Below, piece by piece: positions 33,334 to 42,550 of a DNA stretch of 64,000 bases. The translations under genes and the position numbers were made by a program. The DNA comes from Accumulibacter sp031732815. Lineage in GTDB: Bacteria; Pseudomonadota; Gammaproteobacteria; Burkholderiales; Rhodocyclaceae. Each line of letters begins with the position of its first letter. The first letter of the stretch is position 1. Location of the stretch: positions 1-64,000 of the forward strand of contig NZ_JAVMKF010000303.1 in assembly GCF_031732815.1 (NCBI RefSeq), given 5' to 3'. The notes below the pieces were generated by a model that was given only the letters and a program-made list of their open reading frames with translations, had not been told where the DNA came from and did not search any database.

Positions 33334-35274
33334 ATGAGTGACTTTGCCGGGATGGAAGACCTGTTGCGGGACTTTCTACAGGAGGCAGGTGACCTGCTGT
33401 CCGATGTCGACAACAAACTGGTAGAACTCGAGCGCAGCCCAGGAGATCGGCAACTGCTGAACGACATCTTTCGAGGTTTTCATACCATCAAGGGTGGTGC
33501 GGGCTTCCTCAATGCGGTCGAACTCGTCAAGCTCTGTCACCTGACCGAGAATCTGTTCGACAAGCTGAGAAACGCCGAGATGCTCCTGACGCCGAGCTTG
33601 ATGGATATCATCATGGCGGCAACGCAGGGTGTGCGGCAGATGTTCGCTGAAATTGGCCAGGGGACACAGCCGCGCTCGGCAGAGGCCGAGATCATTGCTG
33701 CTCTGCGCAGTGCGCTTGACGGACAAGCGCCGGCCAAGCCATCGGAGGCGCCCACGCGGCCTTCCGGAGCGACAACCCCGGTTGCTCAGGCGTCTGCCGG
33801 CGGCGCCTCCGGTGGGCCGGATTGGCAGGCTCTGCACGCGGCTGTTTCGGGAAGCCAGGCGCTGCCGGTTGTCGCCAGCGCTGCCGCGTCGGTTGCCGCG
33901 CCAGCGACATCGGCAGTGTCGGCAGCGGCTGCCGAGAGCGGGGAGATGCGGCCGCATTTTCCGCCCGAAGGCCGCCGCGCGACGGACAAGCCGGGTGCCG
34001 TCGCCAGCGGTGCTGTCTCCGGGCGGCGGGCTGACGAAAGGGCGGCCAATCGCGAGACGACGATCCGCGTCGACACTGCGCGCCTCGATCAGGTGCTCAA
34101 CCTGTCGGGCGAGATCGGTCTGACCAAGAATCGCCTGACCAGCTTGCGGGCCGACATTCTTGCCGGGCGAAGCGACAGCGAGACCTTGCAGGCCCTTGAC
34201 CAGGCGGTCAGTCAGCTCGACCTGCTGGTCTCCGACCTGCAGAACTCGGTCATGAAGACCCGCATGCAGCCGATTGGCCGGCTGTTCCAGAAGTACCCAC
34301 GGATTGCGCGCGATCTGGCGCGGCAGTTGGGCAAGGATGTCGAACTCGCGCTGCTCGGCGAGGAGACGGAAGTCGACAAGACAATGATCGAAGACCTGGC
34401 CGATCCGCTGATCCACCTCATCCGGAATGCGGTCGATCACGGGGTCGAGTCACCGGATGATCGCGTGCTCGCGGGCAAGCCGGCGAAGAGTGTCGTTCGC
34501 CTGGAAGCACGCCAGGAGGGCGACCACATCGTTCTGATCGTCGCTGACGACGGACGCGGCATGAGTCCTGAGCGTATCCGCGCCAAAGCGATAGAGAAGA
34601 ACATCATCTCGGAGGAGGAAGCGAATACCCTCGACGACCGTCAGAGCCTCAATCTGATCTTCCTGCCCGGCTTTTCGACGATGTCGCAGGCGTCGGCGGT
34701 TTCCGGACGTGGTGTCGGCATGGATGTCGTCAAGACCAACATCCAGAAACTCAACGGCTCGATCGAGATTCGCTCCGAACCGGGAAAAGGTTCGGTTTTC
34801 CTCATTTCGTTGCCGCTCACCCTGGCCATTCTACCGGTTCTCCTCGTCCTTCTGGGGGAGCAGCCGTTTGCTCTGCCCTTGTCGATGGTCAGGGAGATCC
34901 TGCCGATCGATCATGCCAACATGCAGGAGGTCGGTGGCAAGGAGACCCTGGTTGTCCGTGGCGAGATTCTGCCGGTTATCGCGCTGTCCCGCCTGCTCGG
35001 CTGGCCGCAGGTTCAGCAACCGGACTACGGCGTCCTGATGCAGACCGCGGAACGCAGCTTCATTCTGGCAGTAGACAACTTCGCTGGCCGCGACGACGCC
35101 GTGATCAAGGCACTCGACGATTTTCGCCCGCGCGGAGTGGCTGGCGTGACGACCTTGTCGAATGGCCAGATCGTCCTGATTCTGGACATGAAGGAGTTGT
35201 TGGCCGATCTTGCTTCAGTCGCCGAGCGCGATGTTCGTGGCAGTCATGTGCGCGCTTTGGAGCTGTTTACCTGA
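33334..35274 (+). CDS. cheA: Chemotaxis histidine kinase CheA
   Basis: This 646-residue kinase has the HPt domain (1-110) with phospho-acceptor His50 in FHTIKGGAGFLN. A long Ala/Pro-rich linker (about 130-245) replaces any visible P2 domain. The dimerisation domain starts about 247 (VDTARLDQVLNLSGEIGL). The ATPase domain has the N-box HLIRNAVDHGVE, DDGRGM and GRGVGMDVV, and the CheW-like regulatory domain covers about 500-640. It closes the cheV-cheV-cheY-cheZ-cheA block and is followed by a strong terminator. Confidence 0.96.
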   Translation: MSDFAGMEDLLRDFLQEAGDLLSDVDNKLVELERSPGDRQLLNDIFRGFHTIKGGAGFLNAVELVKLCHLTENLFDKLRNAEMLLTPSLMDIIMAATQGVRQMFAEIGQGTQPRSAEAEIIAALRSALDGQAPAKPSEAPTRPSGATTPVAQASAGGASGGPDWQALHAAVSGSQALPVVASAAASVAAPATSAVSAAAAESGEMRPHFPPEGRRATDKPGAVASGAVSGRRADERAANRETTIRVDTARLDQVLNLSGEIGLTKNRLTSLRADILAGRSDSETLQALDQAVSQLDLLVSDLQNSVMKTRMQPIGRLFQKYPRIARDLARQLGKDVELALLGEETEVDKTMIEDLADPLIHLIRNAVDHGVESPDDRVLAGKPAKSVVRLEARQEGDHIVLIVADDGRGMSPERIRAKAIEKNIISEEEANTLDDRQSLNLIFLPGFSTMSQASAVSGRGVGMDVVKTNIQKLNGSIEIRSEPGKGSVFLISLPLTLAILPVLLVLLGEQPFALPLSMVREILPIDHANMQEVGGKETLVVRGEILPVIALSRLLGWPQVQQPDYGVLMQTAERSFILAVDNFAGRDDAVIKALDDFRPRGVAGVTTLSNGQIVLILDMKELLADLASVAERDVRGSHVRALELFT

Positions 35275-35440
35275 GGGCTGACCGAGCTTGCGTCATGCAG
35301 ATGGCGCGACGCCGCGTGCACTCGGGCGAAGGAGCGTGCAGGTCGTCCTTGCCAGCAAGGCGTGATGCGGCGCGCGCGCGGTCCGCTTGATCGTCGAGCG
35401 TACCACCGCGACTGATCGGACAGCCGGCCAAGCGGCGGTC

Positions 35441-35466
35441 GAGGGGGCTTCTGCCCCCTCTTTTTT
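35441..35466 (+). terminator. Rho-independent terminator after cheA
   Basis: Perfect 8-bp stem GAGGGGGC (35441-35448) / GCCCCCTC (35453-35460), loop TTCT, then six T (35461-35466). Ends the che transcript. Confidence 0.92.
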
Positions 35467-35535
35467 CGCTTGTTGAGCGAAGAGTGTTGTTCTTTCGCCA
35501 CTAAACGAGAAGCCACCTAAATAAAGCCGCATACC

Positions 35536-35565
35536 TTCCTATTTTTTATAGTTTTTTCCTATAAT
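35536..35565 (+). promoter_or_regulatory. Probable promoter of the flhB-flhA-flhF-flhG-fliA operon
   Basis: A perfect -10 TATAAT lies at 35560-35565 with a weak -35 (TTCCTA, 35536-35541) 18 bases upstream. The 7-mer TTCCTAT occurs twice, at 35536-35542 and 35556-35562, exactly 20 bases (about two helical turns) apart. The segment is far more AT-rich than its surroundings. flhB starts 26 bases after the -10. Confidence 0.55.
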
Positions 35566-35591
35566 AGCCGCGAGAATGGTGAGAACTCGAC

Positions 35592-36731
35592 ATGGCTGAG
35601 GAAAGCGACTCCGAGAGAACTGAACCCGCATCGGCTCGACGCCTGGAGCAGGCGCGCGAGGAGGGGCAGGTGCCGCGTTCGCACGAGGTCGGTGCATTTC
35701 TCGTCCTGATCGTCGCCGCGGCGCTCTTCTGGTTTATCGGCCCCTGGCTGGTCCTGCGGGTGTCTGACATGTTCCGGCGCGGACTGCAGGTCGACCAGGG
35801 GATGGCACGTGAGCCGCAACAGATGATGATCCGGCTGGCCGAACTGTCGGCCGATGCCGTACTGACCTTTTCTCCCTTGCTGATGGCCTTGATTCTTGGG
35901 GCGCTCCTCTCGCCATTCCTCGTCGGTCGCTGGAATTTCTCCCCGAAAGCCTTGCAACCTGATCTGTTTCGCCTCGATCCTCTGCAGGGTCTGGGCAGGC
36001 TGTTCTCGTTCAGTGGCTTGGCCGAGTTGTTCAAGGCGGTGGCCAAGGCGCTTGTCGTCGGTGGCGTGGCGACCTGGATTCTGTGGAGCGAGCGCGGCGA
36101 ATTGCTGGCGCTCTTTGCCCAGCCGAGCGAGATCAGCCTGTCGAGTGCCGGTCACTTGCTCAGTTTCAGCTTCCTGGTGATCGTTTTGGCAATGCTGCTC
36201 ATCGTGGCGGTCGATGTGCCGTTTCAGATCTGGCAGTACCACGACAAGCTCAAGATGAGCCGGCAGGAGGTCAAGCAGGAAGGCAAGGAGCTTGAGGGCA
36301 ATCCAGAGATCAAGGGGCGCATCCGGCAGTTGCAGCGCGAAGCGGCGCGCAAGCGGATGATGGCTGCGGTTCCCTCGGCCGACGTAATCGTTACCAACCC
36401 GACGCACTACGCCGTTGCTCTTGCCTACAAGAGCGGTATGCGCGCGCCGTGCGTGCTGGCCAAGGGTGCCGGTGAGGTCGCCAGGCGCATCCGCGGGATC
36501 GGTGTCGACAACGGCGTGCCGATTGTCGAGGCCCCGCCACTGGCGCGTGCGCTGCATCAACACTCGGAGATCGATCAGGAAATCCCGACGCTCCTGTACG
36601 CGGCGGTGGCCGAGATTCTCGCCTACGTCTATCAACTTGCCGAGTGGCAGCGCACCGGCGGTCATCGCCCGTTGCTGCCGCAGAACGTGGTGATCCCGGC
36701 GGAACTGGTCAGCGAGGCGACGAATGGCTAG
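35592..36731 (+). CDS. flhB: Flagellar export switch protein FlhB
   Basis: This 379-residue part of the flagellar type III export gate has four predicted membrane helices in the first 210 residues and a cytoplasmic domain with the autocleavage motif Asn269-Pro-Thr-His272. Cleavage there switches export from rod/hook to filament substrates. The basic N-terminus (ERTEPASARRLEQAREEGQVPRS) is typical. Its last 8 bases overlap flhA. Confidence 0.97.
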   Translation: MAEESDSERTEPASARRLEQAREEGQVPRSHEVGAFLVLIVAAALFWFIGPWLVLRVSDMFRRGLQVDQGMAREPQQMMIRLAELSADAVLTFSPLLMALILGALLSPFLVGRWNFSPKALQPDLFRLDPLQGLGRLFSFSGLAELFKAVAKALVVGGVATWILWSERGELLALFAQPSEISLSSAGHLLSFSFLVIVLAMLLIVAVDVPFQIWQYHDKLKMSRQEVKQEGKELEGNPEIKGRIRQLQREAARKRMMAAVPSADVIVTNPTHYAVALAYKSGMRAPCVLAKGAGEVARRIRGIGVDNGVPIVEAPPLARALHQHSEIDQEIPTLLYAAVAEILAYVYQLAEWQRTGGHRPLLPQNVVIPAELVSEATNG

Positions 36732-38808
36732 TGCGGCGGCCGTTCTGCAGGGCGTCTTTGTCCGTTTTGGCCAGCGCCAGATGGCCGGCCCCCTGCTGAT
36801 CCTGCTGATTCTGGCCATGATGGTGTTGCCGCTGCCACCGCTGGTCCTTGATCTCTTCTTCACCTTCAACATCGCGATCTCGGTCATCGTCATGCTGGTC
36901 GCGATGAGCGTGATGAAGCCACTCGACTTTTCGGTCTTCCCGACGGTTCTGCTGATCACCACCTTGCTGCGCCTGTCGCTCAACGTCGCCTCGACGCGGG
37001 TTGTTCTCCTTGAAGGACATACCGGTCCGGGTGCTGCCGGCCGGGTCATCGAAGCCTTCGGGCACTTTCTCGTCGGTGGCAACTATGCGGTCGGTTTCGT
37101 CGTTTTCATGATCCTGGTCATCATCAATTTCGTCGTTATCACCAAGGGTGCGGGCCGGGTGGCGGAGGTTGCCGCGCGCTTCACACTCGACGCCATGCCG
37201 GGCAAGCAGATGGCGATCGATGCCGACCTCAATGCGGGATTGATCGGCGAGGACGAGGCCCGCAAGCGGCGGGCAACGATTGCCCAGGAAGCCGATTTCT
37301 TCGGGTCGATGGATGGCGCCTCCAAGTTCGTTCGCGGCGACGCGGTTGCCGGCATTCTGATCATGCTGATCAACATCGTTGGTGGCCTGTTTGTCGGCGT
37401 CCTGCAGCACAATCTGGATGTCGCTACGGCGGCCAAGACTTACACGCTGTTGACCATTGGCGATGGTCTGGTCGCGCAAATCCCGGCGCTCATCATCTCG
37501 ATTGCGGCTGGCATGGTCGTGACGCGCGTCGGTGACGAGGAGGACGTGTCGCAGCAATTCGTCGGCCAGTTGTTCAACAATCCCAAGCTGCTCTATCTGA
37601 CCGCGGCAATCATCGGTTTTCTCGGACTCATTCCGGGCATGCCGAATCTTGTCTTTCTATTCATTGCGGCGGCGGCTGCCGCCCTTGCCTGGCGGATCGA
37701 GGCCAGCTCGCGCGCCGCTCAGCCGTTGCCGGTGGCGCCGCCGCCAGCGCCGCCACGCGAGACGCATGAAGCCACCTGGGCCGACGTCACGCTGCTCGAT
37801 GTGCTCGGCCTGGAGGTTGGTTACCGGCTGATTCCGCTGGTTGACAAGTCGCAGGATGGCGAGTTGCTGCGCAGAATCCGCGGGATTCGCAAGAAGTTCG
37901 CCCAGGAGGTCGGTTTCCTGGTCTCGCCAGTGCACATTCGGGACAATCTCGAGTTGAAGCCGAACGCCTACAAGATCCTCCTCAAGGGAGTCGAGATTGG
38001 CGAGGGCGAGGCCTTTCCGGGTAGCTTGCTGGCGATCAATCCCGGTCGGGTTGCCGGGCAAGTGCCGGGTACGGCGACCAAGGACCCCGCTTTCGGCCTG
38101 CCCGCCGTCTGGATCGACAACGCTTTGCGCGAGCAGGCGCAGGCCTACGGTTACACGGTGGTGGACGCCAGCACGGTAGTTGCGACGCATCTCAACCACC
38201 TGATTCTCTCGCATGCAGCGGAACTGCTCGGCCGCCAGGAAGCACAGGCGCTGCTTGATCATCTGGCCAAGGAGATGCCTAAGCTGGTCGAGGACGTGGT
38301 TCCCAAGATGCTGCCGCTCGGTATCGTGCAAAAGGTCCTGCGCAACCTGCTTGACGAAGGCGTGGCCATTCGTGACCTGCGAACGATCATTGAGACGCTG
38401 GCCGACCACGCGCCGCGCTCGCAGGATGCGGAAATGCTGACTGCGCAGGTACGCCTGGCGCTCGGGCGCTCGATCGTGCAGGAGATCTTCCCGGGCAACA
38501 GCGAAATGCAGGTGATTGCCCTCGATCCGCAACTGGAGCGTATCCTCCTGCAGGCATTTGCCGGAGGCGGCGAACACGCTGCCATCGAACCCGGCCTGGC
38601 GGATACGCTGGTGCGCGAGTCCGTTCTTGCCGCACAGCGGCAGGAGGAGGCGGGTTTGACGCCGGTGCTTCTCGTCCCCGGCGCCTTGCGTCCCGTGCTG
38701 TCGCGCTTTCTACGGCGCAGCGCGGCCCAGTTGAAGGTTCTTGCCGACGGCGAAGTGCCGGAGAATAGAGTAATCAAAGTCACCTCTATCATTGGAGGGA
38801 GGGTATGA
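36724..38808 (+). CDS. flhA: Flagellar export protein FlhA
   Basis: This 694-residue export-gate component has about eight membrane helices in the first 320 residues. The conserved FHIPEP loop region contains GRVAEVAARFTLDAMPGKQMAIDADLNAG, and a large cytoplasmic domain docks chaperone-substrate complexes. Length matches E. coli FlhA (692). It starts inside flhB and its stop overlaps the flhF start (ATGA), so the operon is translationally coupled. Confidence 0.97.
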   Translation: MASAAAVLQGVFVRFGQRQMAGPLLILLILAMMVLPLPPLVLDLFFTFNIAISVIVMLVAMSVMKPLDFSVFPTVLLITTLLRLSLNVASTRVVLLEGHTGPGAAGRVIEAFGHFLVGGNYAVGFVVFMILVIINFVVITKGAGRVAEVAARFTLDAMPGKQMAIDADLNAGLIGEDEARKRRATIAQEADFFGSMDGASKFVRGDAVAGILIMLINIVGGLFVGVLQHNLDVATAAKTYTLLTIGDGLVAQIPALIISIAAGMVVTRVGDEEDVSQQFVGQLFNNPKLLYLTAAIIGFLGLIPGMPNLVFLFIAAAAAALAWRIEASSRAAQPLPVAPPPAPPRETHEATWADVTLLDVLGLEVGYRLIPLVDKSQDGELLRRIRGIRKKFAQEVGFLVSPVHIRDNLELKPNAYKILLKGVEIGEGEAFPGSLLAINPGRVAGQVPGTATKDPAFGLPAVWIDNALREQAQAYGYTVVDASTVVATHLNHLILSHAAELLGRQEAQALLDHLAKEMPKLVEDVVPKMLPLGIVQKVLRNLLDEGVAIRDLRTIIETLADHAPRSQDAEMLTAQVRLALGRSIVQEIFPGNSEMQVIALDPQLERILLQAFAGGGEHAAIEPGLADTLVRESVLAAQRQEEAGLTPVLLVPGALRPVLSRFLRRSAAQLKVLADGEVPENRVIKVTSIIGGRV

Positions 38809-40175
38809 ACGTCAGGAAATTTATCGCTGCGACGGCGCGTGACGCTTTGCGCAAGGTCAAGGAAACGCTTGGACCAGACGCGATCATCCTGTCCAATCGA
38901 GGGATTCCCGGAGGGGTCGAAATCATGGCGGTAGCCGCGCGCGACATGGAGATGATGGTGGCAACACCCGAGCGTCCGACGCCGGTACGCCGGCCCGAAG
39001 TGTCTGCACATCGGCCTGAGCCGCCAGCCGTGGCGCCCGCTCTCCCGGAAGCGGCGCGCCCGCCGGTTGTCGCCGCGTCGCCGCCGACACGATTCGCGGC
39101 GTCGCCGCCGAACGCTCCGTCCAGCGTGCCGGCACGCTCGGCGGCGCTTGCTCAACGGCCCCAGGCATCGGATGAGGCGCGGCCGGAAGCAGGCAGCGCA
39201 GGCAAGGCGGAAGCGGACGTGGTGCCGGCGGCGGTGGTCGACGAGATTCGCGCCTTGCGCAGAATTGTCGAGCACCACCTGGCAGGATTCGCCTACGGCG
39301 ATCAGGCGCGCGCCGAACCGGTCAAGACCGAAATGCTTCGCCAGATGCTCGACGCCGGGTTCTCACCGCAGTTCGCGCGGGAACTACTCGCCGGCTTGCC
39401 GCGTGAGCTTGAGGCGAGCAGTGCCCTGGCTTGGGTGAAGGGGAGCGCCGACCAGTGCATGCTGACAATCAGCAGCGATACCGACGTTGTCGACCGGGGT
39501 GGCGTCTATGCCTTGGTGGGTCCGACCGGGGTTGGCAAGACGACGACGACGGCCAAGCTGGCCGCACGTTGCGTGCTGCGCCATGGTGCGAGAAAGCTGG
39601 CTCTCGTCACGACCGACGGCTATCGTATCGGCGCACACGAGCAACTGCGCATCTATGGCCGGATTCTCGGTGTGCCGGTGCATCTGGCGCGCGACGCACA
39701 CGATCTGAGGGCGACGCTGAACGACTTGCAGCACACGCATATGGTGCTCATCGACACGATGGGCATGAGCCAGCGCGATCGCATGGTCAGCGAGCAAGTT
39801 GCGATGTTTGCTCAGGCCGATGTCAAGTCGCTGCTGCTGCTTTCGGCAACCAGTCGTGGCGATACGCTCGACGACGTCGTCCGGGCGTATGCCGGTCTGC
39901 GTCTGGCTGGTTGCATCCTGACCAAGGTAGACGAAGCAGCAGGCCTGGCCTCGTCGCTCGATGTCATCATTCGCCACCGCCTGCGCATGTTCTATGTGTC
40001 GAACGGCCAGCGTGTGCCGGAAGACCTGCACTTGCCGAATCGCTCGTACTTGCTGCATCGCGCGTTCAAGGATCTGCCCGACGGCTCACCGCATCATCTG
40101 GACGGCGCGGAGCCCGGCTTGCTGATGGCCAGCGCCGGGGCCTGGGCGGCCTCGGCGGGAGGCAGGTGTGGCTGA
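38805..40175 (+). CDS. flhF: Flagellar SRP-family GTPase FlhF
   Basis: This 456-residue SRP-type GTPase recruits early flagellar parts to the cell pole in polarly flagellated bacteria. The N-terminal basic part begins VRKFIAATARDALRKVKETLGPDAIILSNR. A long Pro/Ala-rich linker (about 55-130) follows, then the NG domain with P-loop GPTGVGKTTT (239-248), the TDGYRIGAHEQLRIYG motif, DTMGMSQRD and LTKVDEA. It overlaps flhA and flhG. Confidence 0.96.
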   Translation: MNVRKFIAATARDALRKVKETLGPDAIILSNRGIPGGVEIMAVAARDMEMMVATPERPTPVRRPEVSAHRPEPPAVAPALPEAARPPVVAASPPTRFAASPPNAPSSVPARSAALAQRPQASDEARPEAGSAGKAEADVVPAAVVDEIRALRRIVEHHLAGFAYGDQARAEPVKTEMLRQMLDAGFSPQFARELLAGLPRELEASSALAWVKGSADQCMLTISSDTDVVDRGGVYALVGPTGVGKTTTTAKLAARCVLRHGARKLALVTTDGYRIGAHEQLRIYGRILGVPVHLARDAHDLRATLNDLQHTHMVLIDTMGMSQRDRMVSEQVAMFAQADVKSLLLLSATSRGDTLDDVVRAYAGLRLAGCILTKVDEAAGLASSLDVIIRHRLRMFYVSNGQRVPEDLHLPNRSYLLHRAFKDLPDGSPHHLDGAEPGLLMASAGAWAASAGGRCG

Positions 40176-41055
40176 AATGCGCGGCGATCAGGCGGCTGGC
40201 CTGCGCCGACTGTTCGCCACGCGTCGATCGGTACAGTTCGTCAGCTTCGTTGCCGGGAGTGTTGGTCTTGGGCGGAGCACCTTGCTGGCCAACCTGGCGA
40301 CTTGTCTGGTTCGGCGGGGCAAGGAGGTCCTGCTGATCGACGAGAATGTTGATGACGATCTGGCGGCGTTCTTTGGCCGGCAGGCGAGTTGCGATCTGCT
40401 GGACGCGGCAAATGGTCGGCGGACGATTGCCGATGTCCTCGTCGATGTCGCCCCTGGCGTGCGCGTCCTGCCCGTCGCCCGGCTGGTCAGGCAGCTCGCA
40501 CGGCTTGTTCGAGGTGAGCAGGAGCGTCTGATCGAGTGCTTGCGCGCAATGACGCCGCCAGCTGATGTCGTCCTGATCGACGCCTCGCTTGATCACCCGC
40601 TCGGTTTCTCGCCCCTTGGCCTGGCGACGCGCGAGACGGTCATCGTGGTTTCGACCAACGGCCAGTCGATTACCGAGGCGTACGCCCTGATCAAGCGAGT
40701 CAGTCTGGGTTACGCGCGACGTTCCTTTCGCGTCCTGGTCACCAAGGCACGTACGGCTGACGAAGCGCAGGCAATTCATGCCAACATGGCTCGCTTGACG
40801 CACAGTCGGCGGATTGCCCAGATCGAGTACGCCGGCTACGTTCCCAACGACGAGCACCTGCGGCTTGCTGCCCAGCTCTGCCAGCCGGTGAGCGCGCTTT
40901 TTCCAGAGTCTCCGGCGGCAAAGGCGCAACACAGCCTGGCCAAATCGCTACTCGGTTGGCACAACGACGACGACGCATCGGGCGGGATGGATGATTTTGT
41001 GCAACAATTGGTGCACTTGAGCCAACGCATCGAGCCCATCGCCATCTACGCTTGA
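40168..41055 (+). CDS. flhG: MinD-like flagellar number regulator FlhG (FleN) with altered P-loop
   Basis: This 295-residue SIMIBI-class protein normally limits flagellar number together with FlhF. The position after flhF, the start DQAAGLRRLF and the fold (LLANLATCLVRRGKEVLLIDE) support the call. The P-loop reads GSVGLGRST (30-38): the signature Lys is Ser31 and the GK(S/T) Lys is Arg36. The second half ends in DDFVQQLVHLSQRI. GTG 40168 is supported by GGGAGG at 40157-40162. fliA follows after 19 bases. Confidence 0.88.
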   Translation: MAEMRGDQAAGLRRLFATRRSVQFVSFVAGSVGLGRSTLLANLATCLVRRGKEVLLIDENVDDDLAAFFGRQASCDLLDAANGRRTIADVLVDVAPGVRVLPVARLVRQLARLVRGEQERLIECLRAMTPPADVVLIDASLDHPLGFSPLGLATRETVIVVSTNGQSITEAYALIKRVSLGYARRSFRVLVTKARTADEAQAIHANMARLTHSRRIAQIEYAGYVPNDEHLRLAAQLCQPVSALFPESPAAKAQHSLAKSLLGWHNDDDASGGMDDFVQQLVHLSQRIEPIAIYA

Positions 41056-41074
41056 TCTCCTGGTCTGGAAGGGT

Positions 41075-41815
41075 ATGTATAACGCCGCTGGTCAGCTCAG
41101 CCGGGATCAGCTGGTGGAGCGCTACGCTCCACTGGTGAAGCGTATTGCCAGCCATCTGATGGCTCGTCTGCCGGCCAGCGTGCAGGTAGACGACCTCATC
41201 CAGAATGGAATGATCGGCCTGCTTGACGCGCTCGGCCGTTTCGAGCCGGGCATGGGTGCACAGTTCGAGGCCTATGCCGCGCAGCGAATTCGCGGTGCGA
41301 TGCTCGACGGCCTGCGCGACAATGACTGGTTGCCGCGCAGTTTGCGGCGGGATTGCCGGCGTATCGAAGTCGCGATTGCTGACCTGGAGCAGGAGCATGG
41401 CCGTCCGCCGACCGAAAAGGAACTCGCCGACGCCCTTGGCATGCCCATCGGCGAGTATCAGAAGATGCTGCAGGATGCGCGTTGCCATCAGTTGGTTTAC
41501 CTGGAAGACATGGTGGCCGAAAATGGTGAAGACTTCCTCGATCGGCACCTGGTCGATGAAGGTTCCGATCCCTCCAAACTGTTCGAGGACGAAAGTATTC
41601 GTCAGGCGTTGGTACAGGCCATCGAGAGTCTGCCGGAACGCGAGAAGCTGATGATGGGCCTCTACTACGAGCAAGACCTCAATCTGCGCGAGATTGGCGA
41701 GGTGATGGGCGTCTCCGAGTCGCGCGTCTGTCAATTGCACAGTCAGGCGGTGATGCGCTTGCGGGCGCGTCTGTTCGGCGGCGGCGAGAAGAAGAAGGGC
41801 CGCGGGCGTGGATAG
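41075..41815 (+). CDS. fliA: Flagellar sigma factor FliA (sigma-28)
   Basis: This 246-residue sigma-70-family factor directs late flagellar promoters. Region 2 includes VERYAPLVKRIASHLMARLPASVQVDDLIQNG; region 3 contains GRPPTEKELADALG; region 4 is EREKLMMGLYYEQDLNLREIGEVMGVSESRVCQLHSQAV. Predicted targets in this window are the sigma-28 motifs before flgM and flgK. Its inhibitor FlgM is encoded at 43886-44173. The end overlaps the motA-type gene by 8 bases. Confidence 0.97.
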   Translation: MYNAAGQLSRDQLVERYAPLVKRIASHLMARLPASVQVDDLIQNGMIGLLDALGRFEPGMGAQFEAYAAQRIRGAMLDGLRDNDWLPRSLRRDCRRIEVAIADLEQEHGRPPTEKELADALGMPIGEYQKMLQDARCHQLVYLEDMVAENGEDFLDRHLVDEGSDPSKLFEDESIRQALVQAIESLPEREKLMMGLYYEQDLNLREIGEVMGVSESRVCQLHSQAVMRLRARLFGGGEKKKGRGRG

Positions 41816-42548
41816 GATCAGTGCCCTCGGTCTGCTCACCGGCATTCTGGCGATCGTTGGCGGGCAGATTCTCGAAGGTGGGCATGTCGGCTCGCTGTCG
41901 CAGCCGACCGCCATGCTGATCGTCGTCGGTGGCACGCTGGGCGCGGTCATGCTGCAGAGTCCTTACGCCACTTTCATGCGCGGCATGCGCATGGCGAAGT
42001 GGGTGTGGTATCCGCCGGTGGTAAATTATCAGCAGTTGATACAGCAAATCTCGAACTGGAGCCAGGTGTCGCGCCGGGAGGGGCTGCTTGCTCTCGATGC
42101 CGTGGTCCAGAGTCTGAAAGACGACTTCACACGCAAGGGCCTGCAATTGCTGGTCGATGGTGCTGAACCCGAGCGTCTGCGCGAGGTACTAGAGGTCGAG
42201 ATCGGCACCTTCGAACAGGAGATGAAGCTTTCGGCACGAATCTGGGAGGCGGCGGGCGGTTACTCGCCGACAATCGGCATCCTCGGCGCCGTCATGGGTC
42301 TCATTCACGTGATGGAAAACCTTTCCGATCCGTCCAAGCTGGGGGCCGGAATTGCCGTCGCGTTTGTCGCGACGATCTACGGCGTCGGCCTTGCCAACCT
42401 GGTCTATCTGCCGATGGCCAACAAGCTGAAGACGCACATCAGTCGCCTGATCGTGCAGCGCGAGATGATCGTCGATGGTCTGGTCGGAATTGCCAATGGC
42501 GATAACCCGCGCATCATCGAAAGCCGACTGCGGGGCTATCTTTTCTAA
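41808..42548 (+). CDS. Flagellar motor stator protein, MotA type (MotC-like)
   Basis: This 246-residue MotA/PomA-family stator has four membrane helices, with LGLLTGILAIVGGQILEGG at the start and the channel-lining SPTIGILGAVMGLIHVMENL near residue 152. It starts at GTG inside fliA. With the next gene it forms a proton- or sodium-driven stator. Linkage to fliA and flhFG suggests the MotC/MotD pair of pseudomonads and relatives rather than the separate MotAB. Confidence 0.93.
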   Translation: MDRISALGLLTGILAIVGGQILEGGHVGSLSQPTAMLIVVGGTLGAVMLQSPYATFMRGMRMAKWVWYPPVVNYQQLIQQISNWSQVSRREGLLALDAVVQSLKDDFTRKGLQLLVDGAEPERLREVLEVEIGTFEQEMKLSARIWEAAGGYSPTIGILGAVMGLIHVMENLSDPSKLGAGIAVAFVATIYGVGLANLVYLPMANKLKTHISRLIVQREMIVDGLVGIANGDNPRIIESRLRGYLF

Positions 42549-42550
42549 GA

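Larger units (their letters stand above)
35275..35591. other. Intergenic region cheA-flhB
   Basis: This 317-base stretch has no gene. It contains the terminator at 35441-35466 and, downstream, an AT-rich promoter segment before flhB; both are listed separately. Confidence 0.6.
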
